DNA of 64,000 nucleotides from Cocos nucifera (GCA_006176705.1 QRFJ01000047.1:1895775-1959774), one strand, 5' to 3'. Positions 10,818-23,399 are shown, counted from the first letter of the stretch. Notes: generated by a model from the sequence alone, not told the origin. Made by a program: numbers and translations.

Positions 10818-13639
10818 ATAGTGCAAGATCTTTAAGATGTGGAATAAGTCAAAAAAACTTGTATGGATCATGTAGTGGGAATATTTACTTGACTTGCTTT
10901 ATATCATCTAACATTTGATCCTCTAAAATATTTAATCTATATAGAGTTAATCGATTCGAAAAGCGAGCTCTAGAGATATGGTTCATCATGTTATGAGGCA
11001 CTAAATCAGTTTCAAGGAGTTGAGTTTGAAAATAGATTATTCAATTATGTGGTCCTCAAAAAGACTCACACTCATCTTCTTAGGCAGATATATCTTTACC
11101 TTATTATCTATACCTGATCTCAAGGAATGAATAGCATTAACTTGATTAACCAATTTCCTTGGGATGGTCTACCATTTTGTTTCTTGGTTGGGTTCAGGTT
11201 GGCTAGGTAGCCTACCTCATCACGATTCACTTTATGGTAGATGCTAGCTGACTCACTTGCATTTCTAAGCGGGCTATGAGTCTAAGAATTTGGAATTCAA
11301 AATTTAGCCCATGGTCTCATGAAATGTTTAAGGTGGTATTAGTGTCAGTATTAGATTGGCTACGGCTTTTAGGATTTTCTTTTCTAAAGAAAAAATTTTT
11401 TTTCATTATATTAAAGCCTTGATTTGGTGGTAGGATGTTTATCATAGATTAGACCTTAGGTTCTGCGGATTGAAACTTGGACGCCTACATTTGAATCTTT
11501 GTGATCATGAAAAAATTTGGATGATCCTCACACCTAGATTATAGTGGGTGCATGAGGATTGTTCAATGGTCTCCTGAATATGTTGGCACTCACATTATGC
11601 ACATCCATATTCTAATGGTTCATTGGGAGGAGACATTCCTCAAGGGACATGATTGGTGCATTTACAATCTATTGCTACATGGTGAGTATTACTTGGTTCA
11701 CACAATGCTGGTCCTCTGAAGTTCCTTAAGGCCTCTAGCCTAACGTGTCAAAAGTTGCAATTTTGGCTTCATGCGAGCTAGGAAGGTTGAATTTGGATCA
11801 TCCACTCTTGAAGGTGTGGATTTTTTCTATGCACTTGTTTTATTTCATTGTCAACTTTTTTCCGACTAGATCTTCTTATAAAATTACCGGCTCATTTGGT
11901 AACTTTATACATAATTACCCTGGCACATGGACCTCTAGCATTGCTTGAAAATTTGACAATTCTAATCACTTCATAAATATTTGGCATATAAGCCTTCAGT
12001 TTTATTCTCTATTCGTATGGGCTAGGCAAGAGGTTCTTTGAACATGTATCGAATATTCCAAAATGATATTCACACTAATGATGAATTGGTTTTTCATTCT
12101 AATTCTAGCTGTTTTATGATGCATTAAAAATATTTTTTTAAGAATTATTTCTCATATAAGCCCCCAATCCGTGATAATTAATTTGAGACTATAAAGTCAC
12201 TTTTTCAGTATTATTCTAAGAGGCAAATTGATTAATCTCAGTTTGATTCATCGCTCCTGACAATTATTGTATATTCGAGTTTGCACAATCTCTTCAAATT
12301 TTCCTATCAATATATATGCATCTCTATTTCCATGAATTTTTGGGAAAGGCATTTTAATGATTTGAGGTTTAATTTCAAAAAGTTGTTTGCTATGGGTTGG
12401 GGCAACCTAAAATACAAGAGGGTTGGAGGAACCACCATGGATAACTAAAGTCCTTAAGGTTTAGGCTTGAGGCTGATTTGCTAAATCCATTAATGGATGG
12501 TTGAGTTGTAGATCTAAATAGAACTAAATCCGTTTTGACTAGTCGACTTGATATCCTTCTCCAAACGGATGTTGGAGAATTCACTATATTCTCAATGTCC
12601 TCAATCTTTTTTTTTATTTCATATATATATATATTTTTACTCTCTTTTTTTTTAGTTCTAAGTTAATTCACCCTTTTCATACCCTAGGACAACCATGCAA
12701 TATAATTTCTCCTTATGTCAGGGCAATAGAGATTGAAAATACCTAAAGTAAATTTTTTTTTTTTCAAACAAGTTTCAAACAAATTAGTCTTAACCTAAGA
12801 TCAGCCTAGACCTAGACAGCTCCTAACTGTTCCAAGTCAGCCTTCGAGCACTCCAAGTGTAGGATCAGCCAATCAACTGGCCAGGTAAGTGTAAGATCGG
12901 TGGGAGTCCCCCCGTTGTTTGCCTTAGACACCAATTATGCTTGACTAGGTAAGCGAATGGAACCAATTAAGTAACCACCTTTCTTCGGATCTAGTCGTCC
13001 CTAAACCACTTTTCTAGACACCAATTAAATTGATTAATCCTAATCCATTTCAACTCTAAGGTTTTCTTGTCCTATTGAGCTCGAATATCCTTAAGGGTCG
13101 ATGTCTAATTGATTTTAAGAGTTAAAGTTTGGGTTAATGCAATATGAGGGTTGGTTATTTGTGGGCTAAGAAAGGATAATTAAATCCCCATCTTATCTTG
13201 TTTAATGGGTTGTGCCCTTAAATTGATTCAATATAATATGCATATTCAAATTTTTAAGCAAGAAGTTCTATGTAATTTAAACTAGATGCATGCAACTAAT
13301 TGAATTCTGAAAGACTTACCTTGTCTCCAGCAATCACCAAAAAAAAATTAAAAAAATAAATTAAAATTGATATGATGGATGCTCTAAATAATTAGGATTT
13401 CTAATCTTATGATGAGATTTTTAATTAGGTTTAAGTAGGTAATTTTTAATTAATTAAAAAAATAAAGTAAATATTAAAAATAAGAAAAGAGATTTAGGGC
13501 TTAGGAATGATCTCACGAAATAGGATTGAAAGTTTTGTTTGTGCCCTAATCTTCTTTATTTTTTTTTATAAAATAAATAAAAAAAATAATTAGTAGGCAA
13601 TAAAAATCAAAGAAATGAGAAAATTTTAATTTTTATGCG
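10818..13639. other. Unassigned region, possibly internal DNA of an Athila/Tat-like element
   Basis: About 2.8 kb carries no convincing coding sequence. It lies immediately inside a minus-strand gypsy-type primer site (13640-13657), so by position it would be the 5' internal region of that element. I could not recognise gag. The short motif AGACACCAATTA recurs at about 12926, 13017 and 18490. Function unknown. Confidence 0.35.
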
Positions 13640-13657
13640 TCCCTAGCAATGGCGCCA
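13640..13657 (-). other. Primer-binding site of an Athila/Tat-like Ty3/gypsy element
   Basis: The minus strand reads TGGCGCCATTGCTAGGGA, close to the TGGCGCCGTTGCC primer site typical of plant Athila/Tat elements. It sits a few bases from a TTGATAGGAATGCG edge that fits the inner end of an LTR. By the known rule this places the LTR at higher coordinates and the internal region at lower coordinates. Confidence 0.6.
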
Positions 13658-13660
13658 AAA

Positions 13661-13951
13661 CTTGATAGGAATGCGATGTTGTCGTGAAGACACCGTATTC
13701 ATCAATTTAAATTCAATTTTTTTTTAAATTAAAAGTTATAAAGAGAGTAGTGAGTCGGATCGAATTCACAGAGAGGCAAAGATTTAATTCTAAAATCTTT
13801 AATTTTTTTCTTATAAAAAAGAAAAGAAGAATTTTTGAAAAGAAAATTAAAATAAAAAATAGATTTATAAATTAAAGTAGAATTTAAATTGTATAAAAAT
13901 AAGCTTAGAACTAAGATCTATTATTTAGAATCTTAGCGGCTACTTGCAATT
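13661..13951 (-). mobile_element. Athila/Tat-like LTR, U5 portion (cut by assembly gap)
   Basis: This stretch next to the gypsy-type primer site contains AGTCGGATCGAATTCACAGA, a pattern often found near the inner end of such LTRs. It ends at the N gap. The remaining LTR parts (poly(A) signal, TATA box, U3) are probably at 20535-21840, beyond the inserted copia DNA. Confidence 0.5.
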
Positions 13952-13976
13952 NNNNNNNNNNNNNNNNNNNNNNNNN
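13952..13976. other. Assembly gap (25 N)
   Basis: There are 25 undetermined bases. The copia RNase H reading frame runs up to the gap on one side and an unrelated LTR lies on the other, so an unknown length of DNA may be missing, possibly including the copia 3' LTR. Confidence 1.
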
Positions 13977-14590
13977 CACATATATCTTAACACATTCTCT
14001 CTCAATACTTGCTAAATGCCAATTGGCTACAAGTCTAAGTCCCATCTTCTCAAGGTGGGCTTCGATCTTCTGTTGTCCCAACGGCTTTGTAAGTTGGTCT
14101 GCCACATTATCTGCGGAGTTGACTCTCTTGACCTCAACATAACCTTTCTCAAGGTAATCGCGGATGAGATGATATCGCTGTTTGCTAGAAACTCTTCCAG
14201 CATAATAGTCTGCCAGATGTCGACTTTCGATCATCTATAATCGACATGAAGTCCGAGTCTGTGTATCTCTGGATTGGAGTTCTCCAGCATCATATCTTAG
14301 TTCTTCTCAAGTACTTAAGGATACATTTCCAGAGAAGTCCATGTTCTTCACCTGGATTTGACTGATATCTGCTTGTGACACTCACAGCATGGGCTATATC
14401 AGGTCGTGTACATAGCATGGCATACATGAGGCTCCCTATTGCAAAAGCATAAGGGATCTTGCTCATGCGTTCTATTTCCTCAGGTGTGCTGGGGCACATC
14501 TTCTTGGAAAGATGAATACCATGTCTGAAGGGTATTAATCCCCTCTTAGAGTTTTCCATACTAAACCTCTTAGTGTACTTCCTCTAGTAC
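13977..14590 (-). pseudogene. Copia pol: end of RT and RNase H (broken)
   Basis: Minus-strand peptides here match the C-terminal part of Ty1/copia polyprotein. One holds an HLADYY/HLIRDYLEKG segment followed by the hallmark ADQLTKPL near the RNase H end. The upstream piece holds MPYASAIGSLMYAM-like sequence (here IPYAFAIGSLMYAM), CTRPDIAHAVSV and a YLRRT motif. These are separated by frameshifts, so no active protein is made. The frame is cut by the N gap. Confidence 0.85.
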
Positions 14591-15200
14591 ATTTCTGTGA
14601 ATCCTAGCATCCTATCGGTTATCCCATAGACCTTAATTCCTAGAATAAAGGATGCTTCACCTAGGTCTTTCATGGAGAATTCCTTAGACAACCACATCTT
14701 GACTGATGTCAACATGGGAATATCATTCCCAATAAGGAGGATGTCATCCACGTACAATACGAGGAAGACAACAGCGTCCCACTGACCCTTTTGAAAACAC
14801 ATGGTTCATCTTCGTTTTTGATGAAACCAAACTTTTTGATCACATCATTGAAACGAGTGTTCCAGCTCCGAGATGCTTGCTTAAGTCCATATATGGACCT
14901 TTGCAGCTTGCAAACCTTGTGATCAGTATCACTGGATGTGAAACCTAGCGGCTTCCATATAGATATCTTCCTCAAGATATCCATTTAGGAATGCCGTTTT
15001 CACGTCCATTTGCCATATTTCATAATCGAAATAGGCTGCAACAGCAAGCAATGTGCGGATGGATTTTAGCATAGCTACCGGGGAAAAGGTATCCTGATAG
15101 TCAATGCCTTCACATTGACTATAACCTTTTGCCACCAGTCTAGCCTTGAATGTCTCCACATTCCCATCTGCACCAATCTTTCTCTTGAAGATTCATTTTA
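14584..15200 (-). pseudogene. Copia reverse transcriptase (broken)
   Basis: The order of motifs is that of a copia RT read on the minus strand: ARLVAKGYSQ..GIDYQDTFSPVA, then QMDVKTAFLNGYLEEDIYM, then KLQRSIYGLKQASRSWN, then the catalytic YVDD box (about 14743-14754), then MKDLGEASFILGIKV. At least two frameshifts separate the pieces. The reaction would be RNA-templated cDNA synthesis in the element's virus-like particle. The copy is dead, but the motif residues are well kept. Confidence 0.9.
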
Positions 15201-15329
15201 CACCCAATAGGTACTATAACCTTTGGTGGACTACCAAGGTCCAGACTTGGTTTGAGTGCATCGAGTCGATCTCTGACTTCATTGCCTCAGCATTTCTCGA
15301 GTCGATATCTGATATCGCCTCGTTGTAGG

Positions 15330-16640
15330 TTTTGGGTCATCTCCAGAGCACATTACCTACGAGGAACATTTTCTCTCTACATCCTCTGAAATAATATCTA
15401 AGTATCTTTCAGGGGGACGGAAAACTCTTTCCGATCTACGAGGTGGAGAGGTAGTATTCTTATTGGCTCAACCTGATTTGGTTCCAATTGGTCCTTAGCT
15501 CTTTCCACTTTGAGACTTTCTCATCAAGCTTAATCTACTTTCGCAATGTCACTATCTTGAATAACTTTTTTTCAAAGAAATATGGCATTTCGATCACAAT
15601 CACTTGTGGTCTTCTGGAATGTAGAAATAGTATCCTAATGACTCTTTAGGATATCTTATGAATCGAGCTCTAAAGGACCTAAACTCTAACTTGTCCGCTT
15701 TTGTCTTTTGACATGACCGACCAAACCCCAAATTCTGAGATGACTCAGACTTTGGTTTCTTACCGTGCCATATTCTCATACGGTGTTGGTAGGAACGGTT
15801 TTAGAGGGAACCCATTCAGTAAATAGATTTGAAGTTAATAATAGTGTCCTCAAAGGAATCAGGAAAGGTCTGTGAAACCATCATGGATCGAACCTATTCC
15901 AATAGAGTCGATTCTCCATTCTGAAACCCCGTTGAGTTGACGGTTTCCTGGTGGAGTCCATTGAGAGACTATGCCATTTCCTAAGATAGTTCTAGGAATT
16001 CCCGACTAAAGGTATTCACCTCCTCGATCTGATCGAAGAACCTTATGGGTTTTTCAGTTTGTTTTTCTACTTCATGTCTGAATTCTTTGAACTTTCAAAA
16101 AGCTTCAGACTTTATGTCTCATAAGAATAATAACCCATACCTAGACAGATCATCATAAAGGTAATGAAGTAGACAAATTGCCTCTAGTCGCACATCAAAT
16201 GGGCCGCACACATCAGTATGTACTAGGCAAGGAGATCTATGGCCCTCTCCCCATGTCCAATAAAAAGGAGTTTAGTCATTTTGCCTTGAAGACAAGATTC
16301 ACAAGTTGGATATGACTCAAAAGTCAATGGACTCAATAGCCCATATTTCTCCAATTTGTTATCCTATCTTCTGTATATGACCTAATCTCAGGTGCCATAG
16401 ATATTCTATCGTTTGTGACTTATCCTAGGTCGTTTTGCATTTCATGTTTTGCTCGATAGTTAACATGACATCAATATGCAACTGATAAAGACCAGTTAAC
16501 AAGGAACCATTGCAATTTGATTTCTTTCATAAAGAATATTACAATGGTCCTTTTAAGAAGGTGATACACTAACCTTCTTGTGCTAGCATGAACAGAAATC
16601 AAATTTCCTGCTAGCTGCAGGCACATAATAACAGTCTTTT
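15330..16640 (-). pseudogene. Copia integrase region (heavily degraded)
   Basis: The conceptual minus-strand translation shows copia integrase landmarks in the right order: HTDVCGPFDV, a YLYDDLSRYG-like stretch, HLRIWGLVGHVKRQK, and an NAIFL stretch before the RT. Many stops and frameshifts are present. It joins the RT at about 15200-15330 and gag at about 16900, which completes the gag-integrase-RT-RNase H order that defines Ty1/copia. Confidence 0.75.
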
Positions 16641-16849
16641 AAAACTAAGTCTAAACCAGATGGTAATCGAAGAGGTATGTTCCCACGACTACTGCAGAAC
16701 TTCTTGCTCTATTACCAAGCGTAGGTTCTCCATCCCTCAGCCTCCTGCTATCCTCAAGATCCTGCATAGAAGTGCACAGATGAGGCACTAGAACCAAAGT
16801 CAATCTCCCAATTGGAGCAGAAGAAACTGTAAGGTTATCCAATAACGAG

Positions 16850-17650
16850 CATACCTCTAGAAGGACTTCCTTCTTGTTCTTTAGGGTGGCCAGGTAAGTA
16901 GGGCAGTTCCACTTCCAATGGCCGTCGTTGTTGCAAGGAAACACTTTTCTTTGCATCGGCCTTTTTCTTCGATTCTGCCTTCTTCTTCTGTTGATCCTCT
17001 CCACCTTTTGCTTTTCACAAGACTTCTTTTTCTTCCATAAGACTTCTTTGAGAAGTGTCCGTTCCATAGCAGAAACTGATCTTTAGAACCTTTCATAGGA
17101 AAGCTCAGCGAGTAACCAGATATATTCATCAACCGGCCAGGAATTTTAAGTTATGCAGTGGTAATTCATGATGAATTGGCCATATGATCAGTCAGGATTG
17201 CAGAATAATATCGTTTCTGCACGATCAAGTCCCAACTTCACACCGAGCTTTCTCAAGCTCTTCCTTCCTTGATCATTGTCAGACAGTGATCTGGACTGAC
17301 TGCCCATCACGCATCTTAGCTTTAAAAGTCATTTATGTGACTTGTATATTTGGCTGCGCGACTCTGTTCACCAAACATCTCCTGTAGGTGAGCCAACATT
17401 TGCGAGCAGGTCCCGATTCTCATGTTGGCGCCTGGAGCTCATCAGACATCGAGCCAACATTAGTATCGGCCTATTCTTTCGTCAATCCATTTTTCCAGAG
17501 ATGCTCTCTGCTTCAGTGGATGGACAGCTGTAAGGTGGGAGGGTCCTGGTCAAAATATGTGTTAACTTCTCGACCAAAATAATTTTGTAGTTCCTTGAGC
17601 AATCTTTATAATTGGATCCAGTCAGTCTTGTGTGTCTAGGATACGTGCCA
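16850..17650 (-). pseudogene. Copia gag with zinc knuckle (broken)
   Basis: Minus-strand frames show a copia gag (UBN2 family) pattern: an ILDTQ..LDPIIK-like N-terminus near 17640, MLAHLQEMFGEQSR near 17400, a SYGQFIMNYH segment near 17190, and a zinc-knuckle remnant CNNDGHWKWNCP near 16920. The first cysteine pair of the knuckle is disrupted, and stops and frameshifts break the frame. Gag would form the particle and bind RNA. Most frame breaks look like small indels. Confidence 0.8.
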
Positions 17651-19518
17651 GTGGGTTGGACGCAACATTTTTTCTGATAGGATAGTCAAAGATTCAGTTA
17701 GATATTGTAATTTTTGACTTGACCAATTTTATTTAGGGATTTTATTTTTAAACAAATTAGCTCCACTATTTCTCGGATCCCTACACTCCTCTGTAGACAT
17801 GTGAAAATCGTCGCACGATTTGTATGATTTTGTGTAAGTTGGGGTGTGGCGGGTCTCACCAACTGAGTCATAACCCTCACTCTAACAGTTATGTGATGGT
17901 TAGCCATGTAGTGAAGACTCTTGTTCAATGATTCTGCTAATCATGGTGCACCCAAACTTGGTTCTTAATCTGAAATCTCACCGTATCCAGAATATTGATC
18001 CATCCTATAGAGTTAAGTAACCCATATTTGCATAGACTGCGCGTTCCTTAATTGGATCTCACGTATCCCGAAAATTATTGAGCCCCAACAACTCATCCTT
18101 GTCCAGCCGATAGCATCACATGCGCTAATTAGACATGGTATCGCATCTCCCAGTGCACTGAGTACGTATCCAGCCGGAAACAATGCAACCCCAGAAGGGG
18201 CCCAACGTCTACAATGGTGGAAGACCTCGGACTTAATCTTTTCTTAGGGAGAATTGATTCACGTTTCATTTAACTTAGAACTGGCTTTTAGTGTATAACA
18301 GATGATAACCTAGCTGGCATGGTCAGCTCGGTTATTGACCCCCTCAAGATCAAAACCTGTGTCAATAGTAATGATGCCGGTAAGTGGACTTTTTTGAAAG
18401 AGAATACCGTTAACTTCGCACAGAACGCATTCAAGGCATGAGTAGCTTTTCAATTAAAACACAGCGGTCGTGTGGTGCCAAACTTACCTAGACACCAATT
18501 GTTGAGTCAGAAACCAATTGGGTTAGCCCTAAATCCAGACTCTTAACTCTGAGCTGAATTAGTTCTTGCTGATCGTGACTCGATCTTGCCCAGACTTAAT
18601 TCCTATTAGGCTGGTCACTTTAAGCATTGTGATCCCATCACAACCGATTCGGTTTGATCAACCTTAGACCTATGAGCACCCAAGCCGAACCCAGTATGTA
18701 TGAATATTCTTAATCTGAAATTCTCAATTTAGATCTAATTAATATTCCATAACTTAATTCTTAATTAAGTTGGGTTCATAAACAAAATATGGCACAATTA
18801 AATCCTAGGGTTCAGAATCTAGGATTTTGCAGAAAGTAAGTTTGGGTTTCTGATTAAGGACAACACGCAGCATCCCTATACGTCAAAGAACACGCCACGA
18901 ATGGAAAAAGAGGGGCCTTTAACCCTTCTTCGTTCTTATGACCGGACGCCAAAGAACGCCTTAATCAAGAACATGAAATCTACAAAACAGTTTTAGATCT
19001 ATACATATATCTCATTACAAATTTAGATCTATATCAAGCATACTTTTGCGATGACATTCATGTATCATAATTTACTGCATATTTTCAGATCTAAATTATA
19101 TCAAATTAACTAAAAAATTAGATTTAATGAATCATAATCAAATTAATATTCTAAGTCTAGACAATATGTAGAACTATTCTACAACAGTCTAGTCATACAT
19201 CATAGTCATATCTCCATATATATTTAAAATAAATAATTTTATTTGCATCTTATCAACTGTTCATATAATACTTATAATATCAGAAAATAGTAAATAAGAG
19301 AGATCATAAATATGATTTAATCAGATTAATCAAAGACAGCAAAACTATTCTTATACAACTATCTATCTGAGAACTAGTCATTGCATTCTTATAATCTTGA
19401 TCCAAATCATTTAATTTAATTTTCTGATTTTAGATCTGATCACATCTCATGTGGACATCTAAAATACTTTATTTTCTAATTAAAATAAAATTAAAATTAG
19501 ATCTAATATTGAGAACCA
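17651..19518 (-). other. Copia 5' leader region
   Basis: About 1.9 kb lies between the primer site and gag of the minus-strand copia element. No coding sequence is recognised. It is long for a copia leader and may hold extra inserted sequence. One ATTGTTGAGTC/CACCAATT patch near 18490 resembles motifs near 12930 and 13015. Confidence 0.45.
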
Positions 19519-19532
19519 TGGCTCTGATACCA
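19519..19532 (-). other. Copia primer-binding site (initiator methionine tRNA)
   Basis: The minus strand reads TGGTATCAGAGCCA, the standard plant copia primer site complementary to the 3' end of initiator Met-tRNA. It lies 3 bp from the start of the LTR copy at 19536, as expected for the 5' LTR of a minus-strand element. Confidence 0.92.
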
Positions 19533-19535
19533 GCC

Positions 19536-20534
19536 TGAATGGAAATCCTATTTCCTCGGTCCAGGTTCGTCCAGATCTGATTTAGATCAAGAAATATATT
19601 TCAAAAATTTTTCTTGATTCTCAATCAGATCGTTATATATTTTCAGATCTGATTTCTATTATTTAATAAAGAAAATAAAAAAGATAAATTAAATCAAATT
19701 TAATTTATAATTGGGTAATCCTATTCCCTGTAGATGTCTTGATTGCACGGAAGGTTCTGGATCTAGCCACGCAAGGCTGGTCTCTACGATATCTACTCAG
19801 ATTTGATCTGGAGATTCCTCCTTTTCTTCTATCACGCTCCAAAAATCAGATCTGGATCTATCTAGAGGATCTTCAAAACTCTTTTGAAGATTGCAGTCGT
19901 TACTTTGTTAGCAGCGCAAGCCTCTTACTTTTTGATCGCCTTTCCTTGATCTGAATTCGCACCAACCAGTTTTCAAAAACACCTTTGAGTGGAGAGCAAG
20001 GGGAGAAAAAGCTTGCATGGAGAAGAGGAAGGAGCCTTGGGCGTGGTTTTTCAATGACAAAGTCAAAGAACAAGAAAATGCAAGTGACCAAAAATGGCGT
20101 AATTCTTAAAATAAGCAACATATTGCTGAACTTGACAACCTCCAGTCAGGACTATGAAAGGCCTCGCTCGATATATCTCGTAGAGTATCATAGAACACTG
20201 TCTTTTGGCTCTCCAGGACAATTATTATCTAGATATCCTAGGAATGCCAAAGAACGTTAGTGTCAATCGAGTGCAATCAGCCTATCTGATTTTCTGAACC
20301 TAATTGAATCTCATTCAATCAATGAACTATATCAAGTTTCAATTATAGATCACCAATTCAAACCTTGTTGTGTACCCAGTTAGTCAGTTCTGTATGTAAT
20401 GGATACTCACTCCGAATTGTTTATTATAACTTACGACCAACTTCTTTCGATGGATCAGAACTCTTCGATCTTCGAACAGTAAATGATCGATCATCATAAA
20501 TATCTAATCCTCCAATTCACCAGTGACACCTAGC
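19536..20534 (-). mobile_element. 5' LTR of the copia element (truncated, indel-rich)
   Basis: This matches the LTR at 8541-10817 along most of its length, but with many one- to few-base deletions, a missing block of about 400 bp (corresponding to about 9086-9487) and a missing outer end (corresponding to 9953-10817). The match stops at CAGTGACACCTAGC. Confidence 0.85.
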
Positions 20535-21840
20535 CATCTCTCTTTTACAAAGAGCAATAAGAATAATTAATTTAAAGAGCTAGAATTAAAAAGAGCAATA
20601 AAGCTTGCTTTATTAAAATTAAAACTCAAATACATAATTTAAATACAAAAAAATTAAGAAAAAAAAGAGAAAAAAAAACTAGAAGGAGATCGCAGATCAG
20701 CGTAGGCATGGAGATGGCATAGAAGACTGGCTCTTCTTCTTAGTACTGTAGCTTTGGAGCAACCTTCAATCCCGAGCTTGACTTTCCTCTCACCAGATCT
20801 ATGATTTCTAGAGGCCTGAGGTCATTTTTATAGAGCTAGGAGGGTTGGATATTTTTTTCTGGAGATAATGTGGAACTAATAGTCTTTGTAATAATCAAAA
20901 TATAAGGAAATCTGAGTAAAATTTGGATTAAAATAGCTCTGATACGAATCTGGTAAGTCTGATAAAATCTAGCCATTCAATAGAAATCCAATGGTCCAAA
21001 AATCATCAAAATCGGATGCATATCGGCCCAGATCAAGTCGGATTAAATTTTGACCATTCGATCGCACGTTGATGGAGAAAATCTGGCCACAAATCATGCA
21101 TCGGAAGTCCTAATCACCATCAGGAGCATTCTGGACCGTTGGATTTTCATCAGTTGATTTTTTGGCTATCGGATCGTGCCAGATCGCTGATAGAATTTGA
21201 ATCAAACCCGAAATTAACCACCGCCATCCGATCTTGACCGCAATCAATCGCAGCCGTCCGATCGTGCAATTACTATTTCCATGGACCGCGTGGACCGATC
21301 GCACTGCACACCGCAACCAATCAGCGCTCTTGTCGCTGAGTGAAAAGACCAAAATACCCTATGAGCTGCGATAAATTTTTGTAGATCCTTTAAGGGTTTA
21401 GGTCCGCCACGTGTTGCGTCTTGATTCGTCGGTTTCTGCTGATCTGGCGGTCCACGCCTGGATCGTGGATCGACTAGTGGCTTCTGCGGCTGAGTCAGCT
21501 TTGACGGCTTGGCTTGGCTTAGCTTGATGGCCTGGTCGACTGAGCCATTTTCTTTTTTTTTATAATTTAATTTTTATTTTATTTCTTTAAAAATTTATAT
21601 TTTTTTTATTTTATTCGAAACTTGTTTCATTGTGATCAAAAAAAATGAGCTCTTTCTATTGATTATAAAATTTTATTTTTTAAATTTTTATTATTTTTTA
21701 ATTAATTTTTAATTAATAAAAAATAAAATTTTTAAAAATTAAATATAAATTAATTATTAATTTTTAAAAATTAATATAAATTAATTGATAAATTAATATT
21801 TTTATTAATAAATTTATAATATTTATCGCTAGTCTCAAGA
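20535..21840 (-). mobile_element. LTR fragment with TATA and poly(A) signals (probable U3/R of the Athila/Tat-like LTR)
   Basis: On the minus strand this region has a plant promoter-like TATA box (CTATAAAAATGAC, 20821-20833), and about 220 bp downstream an AATAAA signal (near 20609-20614). A GC-richer U3-like stretch with repeated TCCGATC motifs (21000-21500) lies upstream. The order U3, TATA, poly(A) signal continues naturally into the U5 piece at 13661-13951. I infer one LTR of about 1.6 kb that was split by the copia DNA. The outer limit near 21840 is uncertain. Confidence 0.45.
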
Positions 21841-22987
21841 TGAACAGCATCACTATAGTTTGATGAGATATTTACCCAATTATCATATATCAGCTTTGAC
21901 CATCCCTTTCATAATATATATTATAAAAGATGGAAAGGAAAAAGATCAAAGAAGGAGCTGAGACAAGATAAGGACCGGATAGGCGATGGCCACCCCAAAA
22001 CGTCAGCTTGGGGGCCCGATAGGAACTGCAAGTCCAGACAAAACTTGGTTGGTCCTTGCCATCTTTTCCGATTTACATGCCATCTGAATGGGATGCACCA
22101 TGGATGCTGCGAGATTACAAGGAAAGGACAAATTTGCATATTTACAGCCACGCCTCTGCCCTACCAATCGAACGGGATACATCACTGAACCCTTACTAAA
22201 TTCTCACCGGCATGACTTTTTGGTTTTGATTCCTTGGATTTTGCTACCAAGTCAAACCCCACTTTGATTCTGAGCTCGTATCATGATAGATATATTTTTT
22301 TTTTCAAGGTATAGATTTTTTTTGGTTTTATTTTCGAGATGTAGATTATTGGATCGCATTTTAACTAAATTTTTTTTTTATTCATCGTTCCGCAGCCGGG
22401 GTGCGATCCAATAATTTATATCGCGAAAGCATGAAGTACAATCCGAATCCATCGAATTTAGACATCCTCCTATATTCTAATCCTAAAAGGGGAGACGGGT
22501 TCTGCAAAGATTCTGTGTCCACCAGGAGCCAAGATGTATGGTTACAAACAAGAAAGGCCAAGCGGAGACATGAGAGTCGAGCCTAATCACTTGTCAAGTC
22601 TAAAATTGACAAGTCAGTAAATTTGATCCAAATAGTGGTGTGGATTTCATATAAGACTAAACTCAAGTTGATTATAGTCTTGAAATATTTAACCGAAACA
22701 GTCCAGATTAAATCTGCACCCCTTAAAAGCTGGATCTAAAATAACTTTATAAAATAATTCCAGGAGCTGTTCCTCTTCCATCTTTGAGATTGCTGAGGTG
22801 ACATGTTCCTCGCTCCTTTAAGTAATTAAATAATTAATGAGGCTTCCAAGCTCCCCATTAATCTTCATCAATATGGAGCTTCATGACTCATGCACCAAAG
22901 AGATTATTCCATTGAAACATCAAAACCGTTCAGAGCATCAAAAGTGATAAGAATGCCACAAATGAGAGCATTGGCTCATTTGGCACT

Positions 22988-22990
<3 letters not shown>
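21841..22990. other. Intergenic DNA, nothing recognised
   Basis: No gene, array or transposon protein is recognisable. Short ORFs at 21921-22185 have no family motif. Confidence 0.45.

Positions 22991-22991
<1 letters not shown>

Positions 22992-23032
<41 letters not shown>
22992..23032. repeat. (CT)n microsatellite
   Basis: A pure run of about 20 CT units. Confidence 0.98.
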
Positions 23033-23035
<3 letters not shown>

Positions 23036-23399
23036 TTTTTTCACATAGAAAAGAACCATGGGATCCTACACCCCGTTGGACTAAGTAACTTAACATATAT
23101 ATCTATTCATTAAAGTGCAAGTCGAAAGCCTCCCAACGTGCCACGTGTCAAGCTTTTCTTCTATCTTTTTTTTTTGCCTTTTAATTTTAGACCTCTCCCG
23201 AGCCTTCTCGAAGCTTCTTGAGCCTGTACGATGTTTACTTGCTCCCCATTCTTCTCACTTCCACCTTTCGCCCCCTCCACCGTCGCCTTTCTCTCCATTG
23301 TGATTGGCGTCGGCCTTTTTCCTTCAATTTTTCTTAGGTGCTTTCCTTTCCTTTCATTATCTTTTTTTTATGGTAGCTATTTTTTTTTGGCTTTGAGCC

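Noticed and set aside
17184..17582. Plus-strand frames of 63-67 residues
   Set aside because: They are antisense shadows of the copia gag remnant on the minus strand.
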